Positions 28,246 to 37,515 of a stretch of DNA of 64,000 bases are shown in pieces. The position numbers were made by a program, and so were the translations under genes. The first letter of the stretch is position 1; each line of letters opens with the position of its first letter. This stretch comes from Phycisphaerae bacterium (lineage in GTDB: Bacteria > Planctomycetota > Phycisphaerae > Tepidisphaerales > Tepidisphaeraceae): contig BPJO01000018.1 in assembly GCA_026004655.1 (NCBI GenBank), positions 1-64,000 on the forward strand, written 5' to 3'. The notes beneath the pieces were generated by a model. The model made no database searches, was not told the DNA's origin, and was given only the letters and a program-made list of their open reading frames with translations.

Positions 28246-28455
28246 TCAGTTCAGTTTGGCCGGTTCAAACCCTGAACACCCCGAAATGGGAGTCACCATC
28301 AGATGAAGCGGTTTGTGTTTGGGATGACCACATTCCTCGACAATATTTTCCGGCGCCTGTTTGCTGGTCCGGATCTGAATAAGCTTGGGTTCTTGAGGAT
28401 GTTTTTCACCAAAATGAACACACAACCCGCACTGACCATCATGAATCTGCATCAT
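28246..28455 (-). CDS. Small Cys-rich protein, possibly metal- or iron-regulated
   Basis: 69 residues with four cysteines: a CGLC pair at residues 9-12, then EECGHPKHKP near residue 42 and SGCSGFEPA near 60. The layout CxxC...C...C with His residues could bind Zn or an Fe-S cluster. No signal peptide or membrane segment. AGGAG lies 7 bases before the first ATG, and the gene has its own terminator, so it is a real monocistronic unit. A Fur-box-like palindrome at 28590-28606 is in its upstream region. I do not recognise the family. Confidence 0.75.
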   Translation of the reverse strand: MMQIHDGQCGLCVHFGEKHPQEPKLIQIRTSKQAPENIVEECGHPKHKPLHLMVTPISGCSGFEPAKLN

Positions 28456-28589
28456 ACGAAACTCCTTTCAATGTTCGTTACGTTGTTATTTTTCGGGCAA
28501 CTGCGTCAAAAAGTCCACTGAGATAACGTCTCATTTCATAATTGAGATTGAGGCGCAAATCCCTCTAAATCGACCGCGTTTTTTGGCGG

Positions 28590-28606
28590 AAAATGAGAAT
28601 CATTTT
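28590..28606. promoter_or_regulatory. Fur/Zur-box-like palindrome
   Basis: AAAATGA-GAA-TCATTTT, a perfect 7-bp inverted repeat with a 3-base centre. Its core AATGAGAATCATT differs at one position from the core AATGATAATCATT of the classical Fur box. It lies between the divergent Cys-rich gene (135 bases) and dnaG (105 bases). Confidence 0.55.
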
Positions 28607-28710
28607 GCAACACGTTCATAAACGATTAGGATAAACAGGTGTCAGGTCGGTTCGGAGGTCCCCGAATCGGTTTTTGATCAGCCATTCAATCGTTCTTGAA
28701 TCACGTTCCC

Positions 28711-30540
28711 ATGTCCACGGGTTCCGATTATCAAAAAGGATCCGCCATTGATGCCAAAACGCTTGTTCTGCAAGCCGTTGACCTGGTGCAATTGATCGGT
28801 CAGAGCGTAGCACTGAAAAAGCGTGGCAAATCGTTTATCGGACTGTGTCCCTTTCATCAGGAAAAAACGCCCTCTTTCCACGTACACCCGGACCGAGGCT
28901 ATTTTTACTGTTTCGGATGCAAAGCCGCGGGCAATGCCATCGACTTTGTCATGCGTCGAGACCGTCTGGAGTTCGTCGATGCCCTTCGACACCTGGCCGA
29001 GCAATATCAGATCGAACTGCCCCATTTCGGTTCTACCCGCCAATCGGGGGGGCTCCGACAGACCCTTCTCGAAGCCCATTCGATCGCCACGACCTATTTT
29101 GAGAATAATTTACAGCACCCCAAAATAGGAGAAAAAGCCCGAGAATATTTGATTTCCAGAGGGTTCAACGAAGACACCATCCGTCGTTTTCGTCTGGGAC
29201 TGGCGACACCCGCGTTTGATGGTTTGATGAAATCCCCGTTGATGCAAAAGTTCGGTCCCGATGTTTTAATCCGCGCCGGGCTTTTGCGAACAAGCGAGTC
29301 GGGCAAAGTTTATGACACTTTCCGAGACCGGTTGATCTTTCCGATCCGGGACGAGGCCGGACGCGTCATCGCGTTCGGGGGTCGCGTTTTGCCCGGTTCG
29401 GATCACCCCGCCAAATACCTTAACTCTCCCGAAACACCCTTATTCAGCAAATCCCGAGTGGCCTATGGGTTGGATCTGGCACGTCCCAGAATTCTGGAAA
29501 CCCGAACCGTTGCGATCGTCGAAGGGTATACGGACGTGGTTATGGCTCATCAGTTCGGAGCCACCAACGTCGTCTCGGTATTGGGAACGGCCTTGACCGA
29601 ACAACATATCGCCCTCCTACGGCGGTTTGCCGACCGGATCGTCTTGTTGTTCGACGGGGATAACGCCGGGGATCTGGCTGTCGAACGAGCACTTGAGGTT
29701 TTCCTGACCCAACCGATCGAAATCGGGATCGCAACCCTCCCGGCCAACATCGATCCGGATGTATATTTACTGAAACAGGGGTTGCCTGCTTTTGATCAGT
29801 TGATCGACCGGGCCGATGACGCGTTGACATTCCAATGGAAAAAACTGTTTCAACGACTCTCGGAGACCGAAAACGATCTGACAGCTCGTTCGCGTTTAAT
29901 TGACGATTATCTTCAACGCCTGGCGTCTGCGCGTTCGGGAGGACCGGTCGATCCAATCCGATGGGGGAGTATCCTCGCCCGCGTGAGCAAATTAACGAAT
30001 ATTCCCGTCGAAGAATTAAATCGAAAATTTCGCGTTAGGAAATCTCCCGTTCGTTCGTCTAAATTAAATACCCCGCCCGCGGGATCAACCAAAAGTCATC
30101 CATTTCCCCCCCCCATCCCCCCCGCTCGTCGTCAAGCGGAACGATGGATTTTGGGTGGACTTTTGCATTTACCGAGGGCATGGGTCCATGTGCAACAAGT
30201 ACTTGATTCAAAAGAGTTTATGAGCGAAGAACTGAAGCCTCTGGCCGACTGGTATTGGGATTACCAGAGGCACGAAGGGGAAGTTTCACTGGAAGAATTG
30301 ATTCACCAACTGGAAGACCCGGGACTAAAATCCTTGGTTATCGAGTTGGCATCCGAGGTGGAAACGATGAATAATCTTCCACAGAGGTTGGAAGAAGCCG
30401 TTCACTTCATCCAAAAAGAACGTGAAATTTCTTCCCGAGAAAAACAAGTTCTGGAGTTGAAACGTAATAAGGAACTAGAAGCCGTCCAAGGCGATGAAGT
30501 GCTTCGCGCTCTGACGGCGGCTAAAAAAGTAGTCCGGTAA
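28711..30540 (+). CDS. dnaG: DNA primase
   Basis: Makes RNA primers at the replication fork. CHC2 zinc finger: C46-H49 (CPFH) and C67-C70 (CFGC). TOPRIM catalytic motifs: AIVEGYTDVVMAHQFG and VLLFDGDNAGDLAVERA. The C-terminal helicase-interacting domain is QAERWILGGLLHLPR onward. 609 residues, usual size. A proline-rich linker near residue 465 is encoded by long C-runs (30103-30122). ATG 28711 (MSTGSDYQKG) is preferred to an in-frame TTG at 28696; no clear Shine-Dalgarno. dnaG-rpoD order is that of the macromolecular synthesis operon, here without rpsU in front. Confidence 0.96.
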   Translation: MSTGSDYQKGSAIDAKTLVLQAVDLVQLIGQSVALKKRGKSFIGLCPFHQEKTPSFHVHPDRGYFYCFGCKAAGNAIDFVMRRDRLEFVDALRHLAEQYQIELPHFGSTRQSGGLRQTLLEAHSIATTYFENNLQHPKIGEKAREYLISRGFNEDTIRRFRLGLATPAFDGLMKSPLMQKFGPDVLIRAGLLRTSESGKVYDTFRDRLIFPIRDEAGRVIAFGGRVLPGSDHPAKYLNSPETPLFSKSRVAYGLDLARPRILETRTVAIVEGYTDVVMAHQFGATNVVSVLGTALTEQHIALLRRFADRIVLLFDGDNAGDLAVERALEVFLTQPIEIGIATLPANIDPDVYLLKQGLPAFDQLIDRADDALTFQWKKLFQRLSETENDLTARSRLIDDYLQRLASARSGGPVDPIRWGSILARVSKLTNIPVEELNRKFRVRKSPVRSSKLNTPPAGSTKSHPFPPPIPPARRQAERWILGGLLHLPRAWVHVQQVLDSKEFMSEELKPLADWYWDYQRHEGEVSLEELIHQLEDPGLKSLVIELASEVETMNNLPQRLEEAVHFIQKEREISSREKQVLELKRNKELEAVQGDEVLRALTAAKKVVR

Positions 30541-30798
30541 GGGGATGGGATTCAAAAAATGCCCTTCTTACGGGATTTGGGATGTTTTGTGGGTGTAGGT
30601 TATACGTTTTTCAGGAGTTTTTAAGAGACCGAAAGCCAATGACGCTACGAAATTGATACATGAACAGAACCAAGCGGTCGTGACCCCCTGTCGGGCATGT
30701 GATCCGTGAATTGATCCCCCGATGATTTATTTTCACGACCCCGATTCGGTTTATGGTGTAGATTCTGGCGTAGACAAACTTTCGGAGTGCCGCAATTT
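30541..30798 (+). other. dnaG-rpoD intergenic region with a spaced inverted repeat
   Basis: 258 bases without a gene. GGTCGTGA (30676-30683) and TCACGACC (30733-30740) form an 8-bp perfect inverted repeat 49 bases apart in what is probably the rpoD leader. A GGAG at 30783-30786 may serve as ribosome-binding site. No convincing terminator after dnaG, so cotranscription is possible. Confidence 0.4.
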
Positions 30799-32663
30799 AT
30801 GGCAAACACAGCAGCAGACAAATCCGTATCGGTTCCGCTGACCCCGTTGATCGGTTCTGGTTCCCCCGAAGAAGTTGAACGTCGGATCAACGTGCTTCTG
30901 GAAATGGGTACGTCGCGGGGTTATCTGACGTACGAAGAGTTGAACACTAAACTTCCGGACGAAGTCGTGGCTCCTGATCGTCTGGACAGCCTCCTGATGA
31001 CGATCGACGAAATGGGCATCAAACTCATTGACGATTCGGACGTCTCGGAGTTTTCAATCCAAACGGTCAGCCAAAGGGGTAGAAAAGACCAACGAGGTCA
31101 AAACCCTGGAGATCAAACCCCCCATCAAAGTCAAAGTATCCTCGATCAAGTCTACCCCCACGCCCAAACCTCCTGCCGAGATCGATCCCGAAATCGTTGC
31201 TCAAGGTGAAGACGAAGAAACTGACGACGAAGTCGATCTGGAAGCCCTAGCCAAGGAACTGGCCGAAGCCGGGACCAAACGCATCGACGACCCCGTCCGG
31301 ATGTACCTCACGCAGATGGGCGAAATCCCCCTTCTGACCCGTGAGGAAGAAATCAGCCTGGCCCAAGAAGATCGAAATAACCCGTAAGATCTTCCGTAGC
31401 AAGGTGTTGGAATCCGATTACTGCCTCAACGCTGCCGTCGAGATTCTCCAACAGGTCGATTCCGGGGATTTACCCTTCGACCGGACAATGAAAATCAGCA
31501 CCGACGAGGGAATGGCTGACAAGTCTACCATCGGGCTACGCATTCCCACCAACCTGAACACGGTTCGTATTATGCTCGAACGCAACCGACAGGACTGGGA
31601 CGCCATGCGCGCAGCCAAAACCAAAAAGGAAGCCGACCTTTACCGACTCGCGCTTCGTCGTCGACGACGTCGATGCGTCAAACTGCTCGAAGAGCTTTCC
31701 TTGCGAACCAGTAAAGTCGCGCCCCTGATGAAAAAGCTGGCGTCGATCAGCAGCAAGATGGTCGAACTGGAAAACAATATCGAGCAACTCAAAAAACTCA
31801 AAGACCCCGGCGAAGACCTCGAAGTCTGCAAACAGGAACTTTCCGGTCTGGAAGATCTCGTTCTGGAAGACGCCCAAAGCCTCCACAAACGGGTCGTCCA
31901 GATCCGCAAGATCTACTACAAATACGAAGACGCCAAACGCAGACTGTCCGGGGGTAATCTGCGTCTGGTGGTTAGTATCGCAAAGAAATACCGTAATCGA
32001 GGTCTGTCCTTCCTCGATATCATCCAGGAAGGCAATACCGGACTGATGCGTGCGGTCGATAAATACGAATACCGTAGAGGATTCAAGTTCAGCACGTACG
32101 CAACCTGGTGGATCCGACAAGCCATCACCCGCGCGATCGCCGACCATGCCCGAACAATCCGTATCCCGGTCCACATGATCGAAACCATGAGCAAACTGCG
32201 CAACATCAGCAAGTTGCTTATGCAGGAACTCGGTCGTGAACCCACCATCGAAGAAATCGCCAAAAAAGCGAAAATGACCGTCGGGGAAACGCGCAGGGTG
32301 CTCAAAATCAGCCGTCATCCCATCTCACTCGACCGACCGGTCGGCGAATCCGAAGACAGCTACTTCGGTGACTTTATCGAAGACGAACGTGCCGAAAACC
32401 CCGTCGAAAGTGCCACCCAGGAGATGCTTAAGGACAAGATCGAACAGGTCCTCAAAACACTAACCTATCGCGAACGCGAGATCATCAAGCTCCGTTACGG
32501 TATCGGAGACGGGTACACTTACACCCTCGAAGAGGTCGGACGGATCTTCAAAGTCACCCGTGAACGTGTCCGTCAGGTCGAAGCCAAAGCCATCCGAAAA
32601 TTGCAGCACCCAGTCCGTGCTCGCAAGCTCGAGGGTTTCCTGCCCGGCGGATTGCCTCGATAA
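30799..32663 (+). CDS. rpoD: Housekeeping RNA polymerase sigma factor RpoD, two one-base frame breaks
   Basis: Primary sigma-70. Three frames are needed to read it. Frame one (30799 to about 31075) encodes region 1.1 ([30 protein letters not shown]). Frame two (about 31080-31362) holds region 1.2 ([20 protein letters not shown]). Frame three (from about 31365) holds a non-conserved region of about 230 residues, region 2 ([56 protein letters not shown]), region 3 and region 4 ([30 protein letters not shown]). One extra base in GGGG at 31076-31079 and one in CCC at 31362-31364 account for both breaks; the corrected protein is about 620 residues. As the gene is essential, errors in the sequence are far likelier than real mutations. 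ATG 30799 chosen; GTG 30787 possible. Confidence 0.95.
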
Positions 32664-32691
32664 TTCTTCTTCCCCACTGGTCCCGAAAACC

Positions 32692-32736
32692 AACGACGTG
32701 CCTGTTTACGATCTCAGGCACGTCGTTTTTATTTTT
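32692..32736 (+). terminator. Terminator of rpoD
   Basis: ACGACGTGCCTG (32693-32704) pairs perfectly with CAGGCACGTCGT (32715-32726) around a 10-base loop, followed by TTTTATTTTT. It lies 29 bases past the rpoD stop; its A/T flanks may also stop the convergent RTX gene. Confidence 0.93.
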
Positions 32737-32764
32737 CGGAGAGATTCCCTACCTCTCCGGCCGA

Positions 32765-33625
32765 CTAAATTGACGATCGTCCGGCTTCGTCCACCAGTTG
32801 AGAAATCGCCGACGATTCTCGCTGGATCAGACGATTGGTCCCGTCCCCACCGTCCAGGACATCCGTTCCTTCACCACCAACCAGCAGGTCATTCCCATTT
32901 TCACCGAGCAACGAATCATTTCCGAGAATACCGAACAAAGAATCATCCCCATCTTGCCCATTCAACGTGTCATCACCAGCTTGTCCGAAGATCCGGTCAT
33001 TACCTGATCCTCCCAGGACGTTGTCATTCCCGTCCCCGGCCAGGCAGAGGTCGTTTCCGTCTCCCAGATCGATCAGGTCGTTTCCCGATCCGCCGTGCAC
33101 AATGTCGTTGCCTCCTTGGGCATTAATCGTGTCGTTACCCGAAAACCCTGCGATCAAGTCACGTCCATCGGACCCGGTGATCGAGTCATTTCCTGTACCC
33201 CCATCGATGAAGTTACGCCCGCCTTTTGCGACGATCACGTCATCGCCGCCCATTCCCCAAAGCCGGGTCCAACCCCGCACGCCCCTACGGGAATTAAACT
33301 TCACCGCCAGTTCATCTTTAGCACTCCCGCCTGTGATCGTATCGTTGCCTTCATAACCGAAAATATTTTGTCGAACGTTCACGGAATCGTCGATTTGGAG
33401 TCGATCGGCCAGTTCGGCGCCATGGACTATGATCCGCCGGATTCCCTGGACATCAAACGAAGTCTTGGTCCCGTTAATGGTCACTTCGTATTGGGTCCCT
33501 GCGTCGTTGAGTTCAACGTCGATATTATTGGACACTCCTGAATCCCCGACCGCTCGCAAAACCCCCCCTACGACCGATGCCGAGAGTAGTCGTCTGGTCT
33601 CCAACCCTTCCATCGTATGAATCAT
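32765..33625 (-). CDS. Secreted RTX-type calcium-binding repeat protein
   Basis: 286 residues. N-terminal LETRRLLSA (residues 8-16) is the planctomycete LExRxLLS export signature. After a short beta domain (about 20-90) come roughly nine RTX nonapeptide repeats of GGxGxDxxx type between residues 90 and 265, such as GGTGNDSITGSDGRDLIAG, GGSGNDLIDLGDGNDL and GQDGDDSLFG, which form a calcium-binding beta-roll. No enzymatic domain is attached, so it is probably a structural or adhesion protein. AGGAG precedes ATG 33625. It is convergent with rpoD and divergent from the aminopeptidase. Confidence 0.9.
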   Translation of the reverse strand: MIHTMEGLETRRLLSASVVGGVLRAVGDSGVSNNIDVELNDAGTQYEVTINGTKTSFDVQGIRRIIVHGAELADRLQIDDSVNVRQNIFGYEGNDTITGGSAKDELAVKFNSRRGVRGWTRLWGMGGDDVIVAKGGRNFIDGGTGNDSITGSDGRDLIAGFSGNDTINAQGGNDIVHGGSGNDLIDLGDGNDLCLAGDGNDNVLGGSGNDRIFGQAGDDTLNGQDGDDSLFGILGNDSLLGENGNDLLVGGEGTDVLDGGDGTNRLIQRESSAISQLVDEAGRSSI

Positions 33626-33729
33626 GTATTTCTCCTGTTAAAGGTTCATCTATGAAACGAGCAAAGCCCGTTTTTATTCTTGCATCGGTAGAAATTACAA
33701 TTTCGGTATCACGGGTTATGATTTAACCT

Positions 33730-34860
33730 ATGAAAGATCCACGATTTACAGAACTGGCCCGACTGCTCGTACGACATTCGATTCGTGTTAACCCGGGTGA
33801 AAAAGTATTGATCGAAGCCTTTGACATACCCACAGATTTTGTGGTCGAAATGATCCGTCAGATCGAACAGGCCGGTGGGATGCCCTTGGTATCAACCTAT
33901 TCTCCTCCGATCCTGCGTGCCCTCTTACAGTCGGCCAGTGAGGAGCAGATGCGGTTCATCGGACAGATCGAGTTGCAACGTATGCAGGGAGTCCAAGGTT
34001 ATATCGGTGTCCGGGGAAGCAGCAACATCTCCGAAATGAGCGACGTACCTACAGAAAAAATGCAACTATACGAACGGTTATGGTTGAAACCCGTTCATTC
34101 CGAACAACGCGTCAAAAAGACCAAGTGGGTGGTCTTGCGTTGGCCGACTCCTTCCATGGCACAAAGTGCAGGAATGAGCACCGAAGCCTTCGAAGATTTC
34201 TATTTTCGTGTGTGTGCCGGGGTCGACTACGCAAAAATGGCCCAAGCCATGAAACCGTTGGTCGATCTTATGAACCGAACAGACCGGGTTCGGATTAAAG
34301 GTCCGGGCACGGATCTGAGTTTCAGCATTAAAGGCATCGGGGCCATCCCCTGCGTAGGAGAACGAAACATCCCCGACGGTGAATGTTTCAGTTGTCCGGT
34401 AAAAACCAGCGTCGAAGGAACGATTCGTTTTTCGACAGAAACGCTTTACCAGGGAACCGTTTTTTCGGGTATCGAATTGAGCTTTGAAAAAGGTCGTATC
34501 GTTTCTGCCCGGGCCAGTTCTGAACCTCAGACTCAGAAATTGAATGAAATTCTCGATGCCGACGAAGGCGCCCGTTATATCGGTGAGTTTTCACTCGGTT
34601 TTAATCCCCATATCACCCGTCCGATGCGGGATATCCTGTTCGATGAAAAAATTGCAGGTAGCTTTCATTTCACACCCGGACAGGCTTACGAACAAGCCGA
34701 CAACGGCAACCGATCCCAGATCCATTGGGACATGGTGAATATTCAGACCCCCGAGTTCGGCGGCGGAGAAATCTGGTTTGATGACCAATTGATCCGAAAG
34801 GATGGTTTATTTGTCACACCGGAGCTTGAAGGATTGAACCCGGATCAATTAGGTCAATAA
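33730..34860 (+). CDS. Aminopeptidase, M29 family
   Basis: 376 residues, the normal size of thermophilic-type M29 metallo-aminopeptidases (AmpS/AmpT/PepS). Recognisable blocks: [20 protein letters not shown] at the start, [38 protein letters not shown], the substrate-side [17 protein letters not shown] carrying a metal-ligand Glu, and the C-terminal IHWDMVNIQ and [10 protein letters not shown] with the expected His-x-Asp pair. Cytosolic two-metal enzyme removing N-terminal residues. It is followed 77 bases later by the LAB_N gene and mutL on the same strand. Confidence 0.9.
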   Translation: MKDPRFTELARLLVRHSIRVNPGEKVLIEAFDIPTDFVVEMIRQIEQAGGMPLVSTYSPPILRALLQSASEEQMRFIGQIELQRMQGVQGYIGVRGSSNISEMSDVPTEKMQLYERLWLKPVHSEQRVKKTKWVVLRWPTPSMAQSAGMSTEAFEDFYFRVCAGVDYAKMAQAMKPLVDLMNRTDRVRIKGPGTDLSFSIKGIGAIPCVGERNIPDGECFSCPVKTSVEGTIRFSTETLYQGTVFSGIELSFEKGRIVSARASSEPQTQKLNEILDADEGARYIGEFSLGFNPHITRPMRDILFDEKIAGSFHFTPGQAYEQADNGNRSQIHWDMVNIQTPEFGGGEIWFDDQLIRKDGLFVTPELEGLNPDQLGQ

Positions 34861-34937
34861 ATAAACAGCGTTTACTTTAGTATACGACTCTGGCAAGACC
34901 GTTGGACGGATTTGTTTCTGGATCGGACCTGTCATTT

Positions 34938-35564
34938 ATGAAACGTCTCGGACTCTTGGTTCTGGAAATCGGGCTCCTGCTGGGGTTGGGGGTGTGGGTC
35001 TACCTGTCGATCACCGAGACCAACCCGATCCAAAGACCGGGCGGCGTGGAAGTGACCGTGCAGTTGCCCGATGCCTGGGATAAAGCCGTTCTGTACCGTA
35101 AAGATGATCGCTGGATGTTCGCAATTACCGAGCACAGCGGACGCGTCATCGACATGACAGCCGATGAACTGGCTGCCCGAATGCACCGAGACCGTACCGA
35201 GCGATCCTGGGGACAAAAATTGCTGAACGTCTCTAATCCGTTCGGATACGTCTGGGTCAGCCTGGGATTTCTGGGACAGTTGCTTTTCACAGGCCGAATG
35301 GTCGTGCAATGGCTGGTCAGTGAGAAAAACAAAAAAAGTGTCGTTCCCCCCATCTTCTGGTGGATGAGCCTGGCCGGTTCGACCATGCTGATGCTTTATT
35401 TTCTATGGCGACGAGACCCGATCGGATTGTTGGGACAGTCGTTCGGGTGGTTCATCTATGTACGCAATTTGTGGATGATTTATCGTCCTCAGACGCCTCA
35501 TCACGACAATATCATGACCGCAGAAGAGGTCGAATCCCAAACACCCTTGTCCAGCCGGACCTGA
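34938..35564 (+). CDS. LAB_N (lipid A biosynthesis N-terminal) domain membrane protein
   Basis: 208 residues from ATG 34938; a TTG at 34902 is an alternative. One N-terminal helix (LLVLEIGLLLGLGVWVYLSI), then a soluble segment of about 70 residues (VEVTVQLPDAWDKAVLYRKD), then a LAB_N domain of three helices: YVWVSLGFLGQLLFTGRMVV, PPIFWWMSLAGSTMLMLYFL and RDPIGLLGQSFGWFIYVRNL. LAB_N occurs at the start of some LpxB-type proteins and as small stand-alone membrane proteins; its activity is not established. It suggests a lipid A or outer-membrane lipid link, consistent with a diderm envelope. The N-terminal extension is not typical of the stand-alone form. Confidence 0.85.
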   Translation: MKRLGLLVLEIGLLLGLGVWVYLSITETNPIQRPGGVEVTVQLPDAWDKAVLYRKDDRWMFAITEHSGRVIDMTADELAARMHRDRTERSWGQKLLNVSNPFGYVWVSLGFLGQLLFTGRMVVQWLVSEKNKKSVVPPIFWWMSLAGSTMLMLYFLWRRDPIGLLGQSFGWFIYVRNLWMIYRPQTPHHDNIMTAEEVESQTPLSSRT

Positions 35565-35626
35565 TCGCCCCCAACCCACTCTTGGCATTTATCCGACAGT
35601 CAGAATGGATACAATGCTGAAATCCG

Positions 35627-37513
35627 ATGCAGAGAAAACCGATCCGCCGACTTCCTCAATCCCTTGTCAATCGCATCGCAGCCGGCGAAGTGATCGAAAG
35701 ACCTGCGTCGGTCGTCAAAGAACTCGTAGACAACGCTATCGACGCCGGTGCAAAACAGATTATTGTTGAAATCGAAGAAGGCGGGCGGGAACTGATTCGG
35801 ATCGTGGATGACGGTTATGGCATCCCCGCCGACGAACTGGGACTGGCTTTTGCGCCCCATGCGACCAGTAAACTGGAATCGGACGAGGACCTTTTTCGGA
35901 TTCAAACCCTCGGGTTTCGCGGCGAGGCGCTGGCTTCAATCGGATCAGTTTCTCACACTCGAATCCTCTCGCGGGTCCGAGAATCCGATGTGGCGTACGA
36001 AATTACCAATCATGGTGGCGAACTGTCCGACATCCAAGCGGCTGCGGGCAACGTCGGAACCATGATCGAAGTCCGCCATCTGTTTTTTAATACCCCCGCG
36101 CGACGCAAGTTTCTCAAAGGTACTCAGACCGAGTTTGGGCATATCGTCGATATGTTCACACGCTTGGCGATATCTCAACCCGGAATCGCATTTCGGTTGG
36201 TCCATAATCGTAAAACGGTTCGTGAGTATCCTGCTACAAGTCTGATACAACGGTTGTTAGTCGCTTGGCCGGACGAGTTCCGGGAACAACGACTTTCGGT
36301 GGATGTTCGGGATGTCGAAATCACCCTCCGAGGCATCATCGGGCTTCCGGAACTGGCAAACCCGACGCAAAAGTATCAGCATCTGTATGTCAACGGACGA
36401 CCTGTCCGGGACAAGTCGATCACACACGCGGTCCGTGAAGCCTATCGAGGACTCATCGAACCGACCCGTCACCCTGCGGCGATCTTGTTGCTTGATTTAC
36501 CCCCCGGTGACGTGGACGTGAACGTACATCCGACCAAATCCGAAGTCCGTTTCCGGGACGCCCAACGAGTTCATGGTCTTGTTCTGACCAGCATCCGGCA
36601 GGTACTGTTGGGAAACGATCTGACCCCTCGGGCGGTTCCCCGGATCAATCCACCGGTGACAGATACGGACCGACAAACCTTACGGGAGAAACTCGCCTCG
36701 TTTTTCAGGCAATCCCCGTCTGAGCGAGTTTCATCCGTCCTGATGTCTTCCCGAACAGAGGCTGACTCATCCGGATCGCCGACTTCATCGGATCAGTCTC
36801 AGACGCCTCATCCGATGATCCCACAGGTCACCACATCTGTGGACGAGTGTCAGATGCAGTCCCATCCTGTTCAAAAGCACATCCAATACACATCGGACGT
36901 TTCCCGAAAAGTTACCGACGTGTCACCCATCGAAAAGCTCCCCAACGCGATTCAGCTTCACAACAGCTATCTGGTGGTCGAATCCAGCGAGGGGATGGTC
37001 ATCATCGACCAACACGCGCTTCACGAACGAATCATCTATGAGGACCTTCTGGCCAAGGTCACTGCCGGTCCGCTGGAAGGCCAACGGATGCTGATCCCTC
37101 AGACGTTTCGGGCTTCGGTCCGGCAGATCGACCTTCTGGAACAGATCCAGCCTCTTTTACGCAAACTGGGAATCGAAGCCGAACCCTTCGGACCGGAAAC
37201 GATCGCGATCCATTCGTTTCCATCGTTTCTGGACAAACTGGATCCCGTACAATTCCTGCAGGAATTGCTGGAAAAGGGAGAACAAGAGCTTTTGGACCTG
37301 AACGAAGAAGCGCTTGTTCATGAAGTTCTGGACATGATGGCCTGTAAAGCCGCGATCAAGGCCGGGGACCCCCTGACCCCGCAGGAAATTCAAGCACTCA
37401 TCCAAAAGCGTGATCTGGTCGAACGATCCTCCAATTGCCCCCACGGAAGACCTACGACATTGAAGCTATCGTTATCTGATCTGGAAAAACAGTTCAAACG
37501 TACCGGATTCTGA
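35627..37513 (+). CDS. mutL: DNA mismatch repair protein MutL (with endonuclease motif)
   Basis: Couples MutS mismatch recognition to strand incision. GHKL ATPase N-terminus: LVNRIAAGEVIERPASVVKE, DDGYGIPADELGLAFAPHAT and TLGFRGEALASIGSV. The variable linker spans roughly residues 345-430. The C-terminal dimerisation domain has the metal-dependent endonuclease motif DQHALHERIIYE starting at D461 (DQHA-x2-E-x4-E) and the zinc-site segments MACKAAIKAG and CPHGRPT. It therefore belongs to the nicking MutL class found in bacteria lacking MutH. 628 residues, normal. It is followed after 2 bases by a GNAT gene. Confidence 0.96.
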   Translation: MQRKPIRRLPQSLVNRIAAGEVIERPASVVKELVDNAIDAGAKQIIVEIEEGGRELIRIVDDGYGIPADELGLAFAPHATSKLESDEDLFRIQTLGFRGEALASIGSVSHTRILSRVRESDVAYEITNHGGELSDIQAAAGNVGTMIEVRHLFFNTPARRKFLKGTQTEFGHIVDMFTRLAISQPGIAFRLVHNRKTVREYPATSLIQRLLVAWPDEFREQRLSVDVRDVEITLRGIIGLPELANPTQKYQHLYVNGRPVRDKSITHAVREAYRGLIEPTRHPAAILLLDLPPGDVDVNVHPTKSEVRFRDAQRVHGLVLTSIRQVLLGNDLTPRAVPRINPPVTDTDRQTLREKLASFFRQSPSERVSSVLMSSRTEADSSGSPTSSDQSQTPHPMIPQVTTSVDECQMQSHPVQKHIQYTSDVSRKVTDVSPIEKLPNAIQLHNSYLVVESSEGMVIIDQHALHERIIYEDLLAKVTAGPLEGQRMLIPQTFRASVRQIDLLEQIQPLLRKLGIEAEPFGPETIAIHSFPSFLDKLDPVQFLQELLEKGEQELLDLNEEALVHEVLDMMACKAAIKAGDPLTPQEIQALIQKRDLVERSSNCPHGRPTTLKLSLSDLEKQFKRTGF

Positions 37514-37515
37514 CC

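Noticed and set aside
31076-31364. Programmed ribosomal frameshifting in rpoD
   Set aside because: Two sites in one gene, simple homopolymers, no slippery heptamer plus pseudoknot seen, and other genes show similar breaks; sequence error is simpler.
31536-32318. 260-codon open frame antisense to rpoD
   Set aside because: It mirrors conserved sigma-factor coding sequence; no ribosome-binding site or recognisable domain.
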